A stretch of DNA of 27,002 bases from positions 1-27,002 of the forward strand of contig JBJEQK010000176.1 of the NCBI GenBank assembly GCA_051881715.1, in the 5' to 3' direction. The translations under genes were made by a program, and so were the position numbers. The notes beneath the pieces are model-generated. The model had not been told where the DNA came from and did not search any database. It saw only the letters and a program-made list of their open reading frames with translations. This DNA is from UBA1425 sp051881715 (GTDB lineage Bacteria > Bacillota > Clostridia > Oscillospirales > Acutalibacteraceae). Below, piece after piece: positions 7,984-14,079 of this stretch (positions are counted from its first letter, which is position 1; every line of letters starts with the position of its first letter).

Positions 7984-8733
7984 TTATTCATATTCCACAA
8001 CGTCAACCCAGCTGAGCAGGAATTCACGTTCTTTTTCGTTGCCTTTGACGGATTGGGACGCCGCAACAATGGGCATCCACTTTTGGACGTACTGCTTGGC
8101 GGTGTCGCTCTTTTTGCAGAACAGGGAGAGATATTTTTCCGCCATGTCGATCTTGCCCTCCAGCCAAAAAAGCAGGTACGTTCTGGCGGCGTCGGCGGAG
8201 GCGTTGCCCTGCGTGGCATGGGACCAGTCGAGGATGTACGCCGTGCCGTCCTCGGTGAGGATGATGTTGGAGGGGTTGAAGTCGCCGTGGCAGACCTTGT
8301 TGTGCTTGGGCATACCCTCCAGACGGGTGTGCAGTTCATAGCGGGTGGTGGCGTCCAGCTTTGCTTCGCTGATCTTGCGGTTCATCTTGTCCTTGAGCTT
8401 GTTCAGTCCTGCGCAGGTCTTGGACTGCACCGTCAGCTGAATATCCACAAACTTTTCCAGATATTCGTCCGCTTTGTCGGGATTTTCCGCCATCAGCTGT
8501 GCCATCGTCTTGCCTTTGATGTATTCGGAAACGATCGCCCATTTGCCGTCGATCATGTTGACGCCGAGGATTTTCGGGATGGGCAGACCGGTTTCCTCGA
8601 TGCGCGCCTGATTGAGCGCCTCGTTGAGCACGTCCGCCTTGGAGAAGTCCTCGTTGAACACCTTGATACACTGATCGCCGTCCCGATAGACGGTTTTGCT
8701 GTTGCGTACTGCGATTACTCTGTCCAGATTCAT
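7984..8733 (-). CDS. Kinase-fold phosphotransferase (APH/choline kinase-like), probable signalling kinase
   Basis: 249 residues; ATG preceded by AAGGAGG. Kinase-fold marks: Lys24 in CIKVF (ATP-binding lysine), a hinge near SEYIKGKT (69-76), the catalytic loop HGDFNPSN (149-156; His149, Asp151, Asn156) and the metal-binding Asp169 in ILDW. The HxDxxxxN loop is typical of aminoglycoside and small-molecule phosphotransferases. The closest match I can think of is the family TIGR02172 (named for Fibrobacter paralogues). Position inside a hydrogenase operon with a Ser/Thr phosphatase argues against drug resistance and for a protein kinase that opposes the phosphatase. The corresponding gene of the R. 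albus unit was, as I recall, annotated as a Ser/Thr kinase. The substrate is unknown. Confidence 0.8.
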   Translation of the reverse strand: MNLDRVIAVRNSKTVYRDGDQCIKVFNEDFSKADVLNEALNQARIEETGLPIPKILGVNMIDGKWAIVSEYIKGKTMAQLMAENPDKADEYLEKFVDIQLTVQSKTCAGLNKLKDKMNRKISEAKLDATTRYELHTRLEGMPKHNKVCHGDFNPSNIILTEDGTAYILDWSHATQGNASADAARTYLLFWLEGKIDMAEKYLSLFCKKSDTAKQYVQKWMPIVAASQSVKGNEKEREFLLSWVDVVEYE

Positions 8734-8746
8734 TTTCTTGTCCTCC

Positions 8747-11455
8747 TTACATATGGATGCCGTGCTGTGCTCTGCGGAACGCCTGCTTGATGTCGCCGTC
8801 GTCTGCGGCGGACAGCTGACGCTCGTCGGGGGTTTCCGTCTCGACGAAGGTCTTACCGTAGTAGGCGTTGAGGTACATCTGCTTGATTTCGGACATCAGC
8901 GGATAGCGGGGATTGGCGCCGGTGCACTGGTCGTCAAAGGCCTGCTCGGTCATCTCGTCCAGTCTGTCGAGGAAATCCTTTTCGTCAATGTTGTAGTCCT
9001 TGATGGTGGGCTTGATGCCGACCTTGGCTTTCAGCTCGTCGATAGCGGCGATGAGATTTTGCAGCTTCTCCGCATCGTTCTTGCCGCCCAGACCCAGATA
9101 ATCCGCAATCTCTGCGTAGCGGGCAAGGGTGTGGGGATGGTCGTACTGGGGGAAGGTGCCCATCTTGGCGGGGGTCTCGGCGGCGTTGAAGCGCAGAACC
9201 TCGTCGATCATCAGGGCGTTGGCAACGCCGTGGGGCAGGTGGTGGAAGGCGCCAAGCTTGTGCGCCATGGAGTGGCAGACGCCCAGGAAGGCGTTGGCGA
9301 ACGCCATACCCGCCATGGTGGCGGCATTGGCCATCTTTTCCCGCGCTTCGATGTCGGTCTGTCCGTTTTCGTAGGCACGGGGCAGATATTCAAAGATCGT
9401 TTTCAAACTGCGCAGGGCAAGCCCGTCGGTGTAGTCGGTCGCCATCATAGATGCATACGCCTCCAGTGCATGGGTCACGGCGTCGATGCCGGAAGCGGCC
9501 GTCAGACCCTTGGGGGCGGACATATGCAGGTCGGTGTCCACGATCGCCATCTTCGGCAGCAGCTCGTAGTCGGCAAGGGGATATTTGACGCCGGTCTTTT
9601 CATCGGTGATGACAGCGAAGGGCGTGACCTCCGAGCCGGTACCGGCGGAGGTGGGAATGGCGATGAAGTACGCCTTTTCGCCCATCTTCGGGAAGGTGTA
9701 GATACGCTTGCGGATGTCCACGAAGCGCATGGCCATATCCATGAAGTCCACCTCGGGATGTTCGTACAGCACCCACATGATCTTGCCGGCGTCCATGGCG
9801 GAACCGCCGCCGAGGGCGATGATGCAGTCGGGCTGGAACGCCTTCATCTGCTCTGCACCGGCCTTGGCACAGGCCAATGTGGGGTCGGGAGCGACGTCAA
9901 AGAAGCAGGTGTGCTGGATGCCCATTTCGTCCAGCTTATCGGTGATCGGCTTGGTGAAGCCGTTGTGATACAGGAAGCTGTCGGTGACGAGGAACGCCTT
10001 TTTCTTGCCCATGACGGTTTTCAGCTCATCCAGCGCAACGGGCAGACAGCCTTTCTTGATATAGACCTTTTCAGGCGCACGGAACCAAAGCATATTCTCT
10101 CTCCTCTCGGCAACGGTTTTGATGTTCAGCAGATGCTTGACGCCCACGTTTTCGGACACGCTGTTGCCGCCCCAGGAGCCGCAGCCCAGCGTCAGAGAGG
10201 GAGCCAATTTAAAGTTGTACAAGTCGCCGATGCCGCCGTGGGAGGAGGGGGTATTGACGAGGATGCGGCAGGTCTTCATGCGGGAGGCAAATTCGTCCAG
10301 CTTCGCCTTTTCGGTCACAACGTTGAGATAAATCGAGGAGGTGTGACCGTAGCCGCCGTCAGCGATGAGATGCTCCGCCTTGTCGAAAGCGTCCCCGATA
10401 TCCTTGGCTCTGTACATGGCGAGGACGGGGGAAAGCTTTTCGTGGGCAAATTCCTCGGACAGCTCCACGCTGTCCACTTCGCCGATGAGGATCTTGGTGC
10501 CCTGCGGCACAGTGACGCCGGCGAGGGAAGCGATCTTCGCCGCCGCCTGACCGACGATCTTGGCGTTCAGAGCGCCGTTGATGAGGATGGTCTTGCGGAC
10601 CTTTTCCGTCTCCTCCGGGTTCAGGAAGTAGCAGCCCCGGTTGGCGAACTCCCCACGCACCGCATCATACACGCCGTCCAGAACGATGACCGACTGCTCG
10701 GAAGCGCAGATCATGCCGTTGTCGAAGGTCTTGGAGTGGATGATGGAATTGACTGCCAGCAGAATATCCGCGGTATCGTCGATGATGGCGGGGGTGTTGC
10801 CTGCGCCGACGCCCAAAGCCGGCTTGCCGCTGGAGTACGCCGCCTTGACCATGCCGGGACCGCCGGTGGCAAGGATGATGTCGGACTCCTTCATGACGAG
10901 ATTGGTCATGTCGAGGCTCGGTACGTCGATCCAGGCGATGATGTTTTCAGGTGCGCCCGCTTCCACAGCCGCTTCCAAAACGACCTTGGCGGCGGCGATG
11001 GTGGATTTTTTCGCTCTGGGATGGGGGCTGATGAGGATGCCGTTGCGGGTCTTGAGGGCGATCAGCGTTTTGAAGATCGCAGTGGAGGTGGGGTTTGTGG
11101 TGGGGATGACTGCGCCAACCACGCCGATGGGCTCGGCGATCTTTTGGATGCCGTAGGCCTTGTCCTCCTCGATCACGCCGCAGGTTTTGGTGTCTCTGTA
11201 TGCGTTATAGATATATTCCGCCGCATAGTGGTTCTTGATGACCTTGTCCTCCACCACGCCCATGCCCGTCTCCTCCACGGCCATCTTGGCAAGGGGGATG
11301 CGTGCCTTGTCGGCGGCGCTGGCGGCGGCAAGAAAAATTTTGTCAACCTGTTCCTGTGTGTAGGCGGCGAAAGCTTTTTGTGCCGCACGCACACGCTCGA
11401 TCGCTTTTTCCAGCGTTTCCACGCTGTCCACGATCTCATACGGTTTGTTGTTCAT
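8747..11455 (-). CDS. adhE: Bifunctional acetaldehyde-CoA/alcohol dehydrogenase AdhE
   Basis: 902 residues, a normal full length for AdhE. It reduces acetyl-CoA to acetaldehyde and then to ethanol, using two NADH. The N-terminal CoA-acylating aldehyde dehydrogenase domain (about 1-440) has the nucleophile Cys250 in GMICASEQ and a nucleotide-binding GVGAGN at 215-220. The C-terminal iron-dependent alcohol dehydrogenase domain (about 460-870) has IIALGGGSAMDAGK, PTSAGTGSE, and the metal-binding His motifs CHSMAHKLG and HHLPHG. Start is supported by GAGGAGG just upstream. It follows rex by 18 bp with no terminator, so Rex probably controls it through the rex promoter. In the operon it disposes of NADH when H2 production becomes unfavourable. 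AdhE of this type assembles into spirosome filaments. Confidence 0.97.
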   Translation of the reverse strand: MNNKPYEIVDSVETLEKAIERVRAAQKAFAAYTQEQVDKIFLAAASAADKARIPLAKMAVEETGMGVVEDKVIKNHYAAEYIYNAYRDTKTCGVIEEDKAYGIQKIAEPIGVVGAVIPTTNPTSTAIFKTLIALKTRNGILISPHPRAKKSTIAAAKVVLEAAVEAGAPENIIAWIDVPSLDMTNLVMKESDIILATGGPGMVKAAYSSGKPALGVGAGNTPAIIDDTADILLAVNSIIHSKTFDNGMICASEQSVIVLDGVYDAVRGEFANRGCYFLNPEETEKVRKTILINGALNAKIVGQAAAKIASLAGVTVPQGTKILIGEVDSVELSEEFAHEKLSPVLAMYRAKDIGDAFDKAEHLIADGGYGHTSSIYLNVVTEKAKLDEFASRMKTCRILVNTPSSHGGIGDLYNFKLAPSLTLGCGSWGGNSVSENVGVKHLLNIKTVAERRENMLWFRAPEKVYIKKGCLPVALDELKTVMGKKKAFLVTDSFLYHNGFTKPITDKLDEMGIQHTCFFDVAPDPTLACAKAGAEQMKAFQPDCIIALGGGSAMDAGKIMWVLYEHPEVDFMDMAMRFVDIRKRIYTFPKMGEKAYFIAIPTSAGTGSEVTPFAVITDEKTGVKYPLADYELLPKMAIVDTDLHMSAPKGLTAASGIDAVTHALEAYASMMATDYTDGLALRSLKTIFEYLPRAYENGQTDIEAREKMANAATMAGMAFANAFLGVCHSMAHKLGAFHHLPHGVANALMIDEVLRFNAAETPAKMGTFPQYDHPHTLARYAEIADYLGLGGKNDAEKLQNLIAAIDELKAKVGIKPTIKDYNIDEKDFLDRLDEMTEQAFDDQCTGANPRYPLMSEIKQMYLNAYYGKTFVETETPDERQLSAADDGDIKQAFRRAQHGIHM

Positions 11456-11473
11456 GATGATGAACCTCCTCTA

Positions 11474-12079
11474 TTATAGTTGATTTGCCAAAAAATTCAA
11501 GTGTGCAAGGGAAAGTGCCAGATTTTCCTGACGAAGAATGACCTTTTCCGGGATCTTCAGCTTGACGGGCGCAAAGTTCCAAATGGCGGTGATGCCGTTG
11601 GCGACCATGGTGTCGCACACGTTTTGCGCCTGCTCCACAGGCACGGTGATGATGCCGATGCGGATGTCGTGCAGCTGACAGAAGCTGCGAAACTCTGTCA
11701 TGGGCAGGATCGGTTTGCCGCAGACGGAACCGGTCACGGCGGTGTCAAAGGCGGCGATGATCTCCGGGGCGTCAAAGCCGTCGAAGCCCAAAAGGGCAGT
11801 GCCGAGCCGTCCGGCGCCGACGATGACAGCAGCGCTCTTTTTGGTGTGCCGCAGGGCGTTTTCCAGTGCGGCGATCAGTTCCACCTTGCAGTAGCCCACT
11901 TTCGGCTTGCCGCCGCCGCACACAGCGCCCAGATCCTTGCGCACCTGCACCTCGCCCAGTTCCAGCGCCTTGGCGATGGTCGTGGCGGAGATATGCGTGC
12001 CTGTATCGCAAGAGCGCAGATACTGCAAATAGTCCGGCAGCCGTCCGAGGGTGGCGCGGGTCAGGGGTGCTTGCGGCAT
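11474..12079 (-). CDS. rex: Redox-sensing transcriptional repressor Rex
   Basis: 201 residues from the ATG at 12079, which is preceded by GGAGGTGATCC, a near-perfect anti-16S match at 7 nt spacing. A longer reading from a GTG at 12112 has no such site and would begin upstream of the predicted transcription start (about 12106), so I reject it. An N-terminal winged helix (about 1-70, with a recognition-helix segment EVQVRKDLGAV) is followed by a Rossmann domain with GAGRLG at 88-93. Rex proteins bind DNA when NADH/NAD+ is low and release it when NADH rises, derepressing fermentative genes. It is the first gene of the operon, so it probably regulates itself together with adhE and the hydrogenase genes. 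Only a weak Rex-like half site is visible at the promoter. Confidence 0.94.
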   Translation of the reverse strand: MPQAPLTRATLGRLPDYLQYLRSCDTGTHISATTIAKALELGEVQVRKDLGAVCGGGKPKVGYCKVELIAALENALRHTKKSAAVIVGAGRLGTALLGFDGFDAPEIIAAFDTAVTGSVCGKPILPMTEFRSFCQLHDIRIGIITVPVEQAQNVCDTMVANGITAIWNFAPVKLKIPEKVILRQENLALSLAHLNFLANQL

Positions 12080-12112
12080 AGGATCACCTCCGTGTATTTG
12101 TTCCTTGTACAC

Positions 12113-12141
12113 ATTGTATCATCTCGGAGAGAGGATGTGAA
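12113..12141 (-). promoter_or_regulatory. Promoter of the rex-adhE-hydrogenase operon
   Basis: On the minus strand, TTCACA (12141-12136) and TACAAT (12118-12113) are separated by exactly 17 bp, which fits a sigma-A promoter one mismatch from consensus in each box. Predicted RNA start is near 12106, about 27 nt before the rex ATG. The -35 region continues into an AT-rich stretch (TTTTTAATTATTCACA) with one good Rex half site (TTCACA) and a poor other half. Rex autoregulation here is plausible but not shown. Confidence 0.65.
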
Positions 12142-12154
12142 TAATTAAAAAGTT

Positions 12155-12190
12155 ATATCGGTAATATACATATCGATATAGCAAATATCG
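12155..12190. promoter_or_regulatory. Three ATATCG direct repeats at exact 15-bp spacing
   Basis: ATATCG occurs at 12155-12160, 12170-12175 and 12185-12190. The middle copy extends to the palindrome ATATCGATAT. The array lies 14-50 bp upstream of the rex -35 box. Regular spacing suggests binding of a multimeric regulator or bent DNA; no regulator can be named. Confidence 0.4.
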
Positions 12191-12214
12191 AAAGAAACAG
12201 GTGGGGGGATAGAA

Positions 12215-12903
12215 CTGCCGTGCAAAAATTGTACGACCTACAAAAAACGTTAGCCGGCTAACGAATTTGTCCTTGCTCGGTGCCGAATGAGAGCCTTTTT
12301 GTGTAAAGGAGGGCGACAAGGGAACCCTTGGGCGATACCGTCAAATCGTCCTTTTGATTATTGCCGTGCAAAAAATTGCACGACTTGTAAAAAAACGTTA
12401 GCCGGCTAACAAATTATGTTCTCGCTCGTTGCCGAGTGACAGGCTTTTCTGCGTAAAGAAGCGTGACAAGGGAACCCTTGGGTGATACCGTCAAATCGTC
12501 CTTTTGATTATTGCCGTGCAAAAAATTGCACGACCTGTAAAAAAACGTTAGCCGGCTAACAAATTTTGTCCTGACTCGGTGCTGAACGACAGCTTTTTTG
12601 TGTAAAGGAGGGCGACAAGGGAGACATAGCAGATACCGTCAAATCGTCCTTTTGATTATTGCCGTGCAAAAAATGCACGACCTGTAAAAAAGTTAGCTGG
12701 CTAACAAATTTTGCCTTAACTCGGTGCCGAATGACAGCTTTTTTGTGTAAAGAAGTGTGACGAGGAAGACTTAGCAGATACCGTCAAATCGTCCTTTTGA
12801 TTATTGCCGTGCAAAAAATTGCACGACCTGTAAAAAAACGTTAGCCGGCTAACGAATTTTGTCCTTGCTCGGTGCCGAATGACAGCTTTTTTGCGTAAAG
12901 AAG
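12215..12903. repeat. Tandem array of five ~148-bp repeats with a conserved 14-bp palindrome
   Basis: Units begin with GCCGTGC at 12217, 12363, 12513, 12661 and 12806 (lengths 146, 150, 148, 145; the fifth breaks off near 12903). Each has the hairpin CGTGCAA-AAAA-TTGCACG or a close variant, then GTTAGCCGGCTAAC (12249-12262, 12397-12410, 12547-12560, 12692-12705 with one change, 12840-12853). A T-rich stretch follows, and complete units end with GATACCGTCAAATCGTCCTTTTGATTATT in two parts that I read as one invariant tail. Units 1 and 2 carry the dyad CAAGGGAACCCTTG; units 3 and 4 carry a different stretch (…TAGCAGATACC), giving two subtypes. There are no unique spacers, so it is not CRISPR. 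Short minus-strand reading frames across it are repeat by-products. With 12080-12214 (promoter region) and 12904-12961 (terminator), this fills the rex-lysR intergenic region. Confidence 0.85.
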
Positions 12904-12914
12904 TCGATCGCATG

Positions 12915-12944
12915 AAAAAAGCCCGTGCAAATCCATGCACGAGC
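12915..12944 (-). terminator. Terminator of the lysR gene
   Basis: On the minus strand a 9-bp stem (GCTCGTGCA with TGCACGGGC, one G-T wobble, 6-nt loop) is followed by TTTTTT, 17 bp past the lysR stop. The stem and flank resemble the edge of the second repeat array at 26653-26685. Confidence 0.75.
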
Positions 12945-12961
12945 ATAATGCGACCGAAGAT

Positions 12962-13882
12962 TTACAGATATTTTCGTTTGGTCATACACAGCGATGTGAT
13001 GAAATCGCTGTCTGTTTGCGTGAGCTTATAGTCGTTTTTGTAGATGAGTACATCCTTATATTTCTTTTGATTGTCGGCGCAGGTGCGCTGGACAAGGTCG
13101 TACCGACGAAGCGTGCTGTCGGGGATGGGGGATACCCACATGAAGGTCTGCGGATTTTCGCTCAGCAGATCGAACTGGCTGGCACGTTCAAAGACGAAGA
13201 TGCGGCGGCTGATGTCGTCGGACAGCTCCTCCTTTTTGACCTGCGCGGCGGAGAGGGAGGGGACGTAGGGGTCGGCGTGGGCGATCTCGATCTGCTGTGT
13301 TAGGTCGGCATAGCGGATCTCGGGCAAATCGGTCAGCGGGCTGTCTTGGTGCATGAGCAGGACGTAGCGGAACTCCGACACCATTTCGTAATGCAGACCC
13401 TTTTCGTCAAACATGGATTTGAAGTATTTGTCGTAGCCCTCCGCATAGCGGACGATGCCCAGCTTGTACTCGCCGGACAGGACGTTTTTGATGGTGCGGG
13501 AGGAATTGGTCTCCTTGTAGAACAGCTCGGCAGAGTCGGCGCCGAGGCTCTTGGAAAACTGGGCAAACGCCTCGGAGATGTAGGTCGCACGGGGTGCGGA
13601 AACGGAAAAGCGCTGTTTGATGGGAATGCCGCTTTTGTACAGCTTTTCCACATTGTCGATCTGGCGCAGGATGGCTTTGGAGTAGCCGATGAATTCTTCC
13701 CCCTCGGGGGTGAGCGCCATTCCCTTGGCGGTGCGGTCGAAGATGGTGATCCCCAGATCCGCCTCCAGCTCCTTGATGGAGCGGCTCAGGTTGGGTTGGG
13801 CGATCAGCAGTGCCTCCGATGCTTTGTTGATGGAGCCGGCTTTTGCGACCTCCACGGCGTATTTCATGTGCAGAATATTCAA
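12962..13882 (-). CDS. LysR-family transcriptional regulator
   Basis: 306 residues from a TTG at 13882. GAGGTGA lies 5 nt upstream, and the predicted promoter places RNA start near 13897. The longer reading from a TTG at 13915 is excluded because it begins upstream of that promoter's -10 box. The N-terminal winged helix-turn-helix is clear (GSINKASEALLIAQPNLSRS, then IKELEADLGITIFDR), followed by a periplasmic-binding-protein-like effector domain with no recognisable ligand signature. It is divergent from the GH3 gene, the usual LysR arrangement, so it may control that gene and itself. Its own terminator follows, so it is not cotranscribed with rex even though both point the same way. Confidence 0.9.
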   Translation of the reverse strand: MNILHMKYAVEVAKAGSINKASEALLIAQPNLSRSIKELEADLGITIFDRTAKGMALTPEGEEFIGYSKAILRQIDNVEKLYKSGIPIKQRFSVSAPRATYISEAFAQFSKSLGADSAELFYKETNSSRTIKNVLSGEYKLGIVRYAEGYDKYFKSMFDEKGLHYEMVSEFRYVLLMHQDSPLTDLPEIRYADLTQQIEIAHADPYVPSLSAAQVKKEELSDDISRRIFVFERASQFDLLSENPQTFMWVSPIPDSTLRRYDLVQRTCADNQKKYKDVLIYKNDYKLTQTDSDFITSLCMTKRKYL

Positions 13883-13903
13883 AACGGTCACCTCGATGCC
13901 AGA

Positions 13904-13932
13904 ATCATACCACAAAACAGGCGGGATTACAA
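13904..13932 (-). promoter_or_regulatory. lysR promoter
   Basis: TTGTAA (13932-13927), 17 bp, TATGAT (13909-13904) on the minus strand. Predicted RNA start is about 15 nt before the TTG start, which supports the short form of the protein. Confidence 0.6.
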
Positions 13933-13940
13933 GGGCACAG

Positions 13941-13959
13941 ATGCGGGAATCGGTTGCAT
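13941..13959. promoter_or_regulatory. Candidate LysR operator in the divergent promoter region
   Basis: ATGC (13941-13944), 11 bp, GCAT (13956-13959) is an interrupted dyad of the size usual for LysR binding sites. It lies between the two divergent promoters and overlaps the -35 box of the GH3 gene. Arms are only 4 bp, so chance is possible. Confidence 0.3.
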
Positions 13960-13982
13960 TGGGACGGAAACTGTGCTATACT
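13954..13982 (+). promoter_or_regulatory. Promoter of the GH3 glycosidase gene
   Basis: TTGCAT (13954-13959), 17 bp, TATACT (13977-13982), with an extended -10 TG at 13974-13975. Predicted RNA start is near 13989, giving a leader of about 90 nt. The -10 region TGCTATACTGT recurs in the promoter at 16513-16541. Confidence 0.6.
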
Positions 13983-14079
13983 GTCTTTGTTGAAAAGGTT
14001 GCGCTTTGTGTGCAAAGGACGATATTTTCAGCGCTCTGCACTGACCATTTATATTATGTAAAAAGAATGGAGAGATACT

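Noticed and set aside
7984..8733. Aminoglycoside resistance gene
   Set aside because: The APH-like fold is present, but the operon context with a sensory hydrogenase and a phosphatase fits a signalling role much better.
8696..11479. 927-residue open frame on the + strand opposite adhE
   Set aside because: It is an antisense shadow of adhE: composition is Gly/Val/His/Asp-rich with no recognisable domain, while the opposite frame is a full AdhE.
12130..12150. Complete Rex operator at the rex promoter
   Set aside because: Only one half (TTCACA on the minus strand) matches; the other half is poor, so I did not call a Rex site.
12215..12903. CRISPR array
   Set aside because: The whole ~148-bp unit is repeated, with no short repeat/unique spacer alternation and no cas genes nearby.
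12119..12946. Short minus-strand frames in the repeat array sharing the peptide KFVSRLTFF
   Set aside because: The peptide is only the translation of the palindrome and its A/T-rich flank; frames break at variable points and lack ribosome binding sites.
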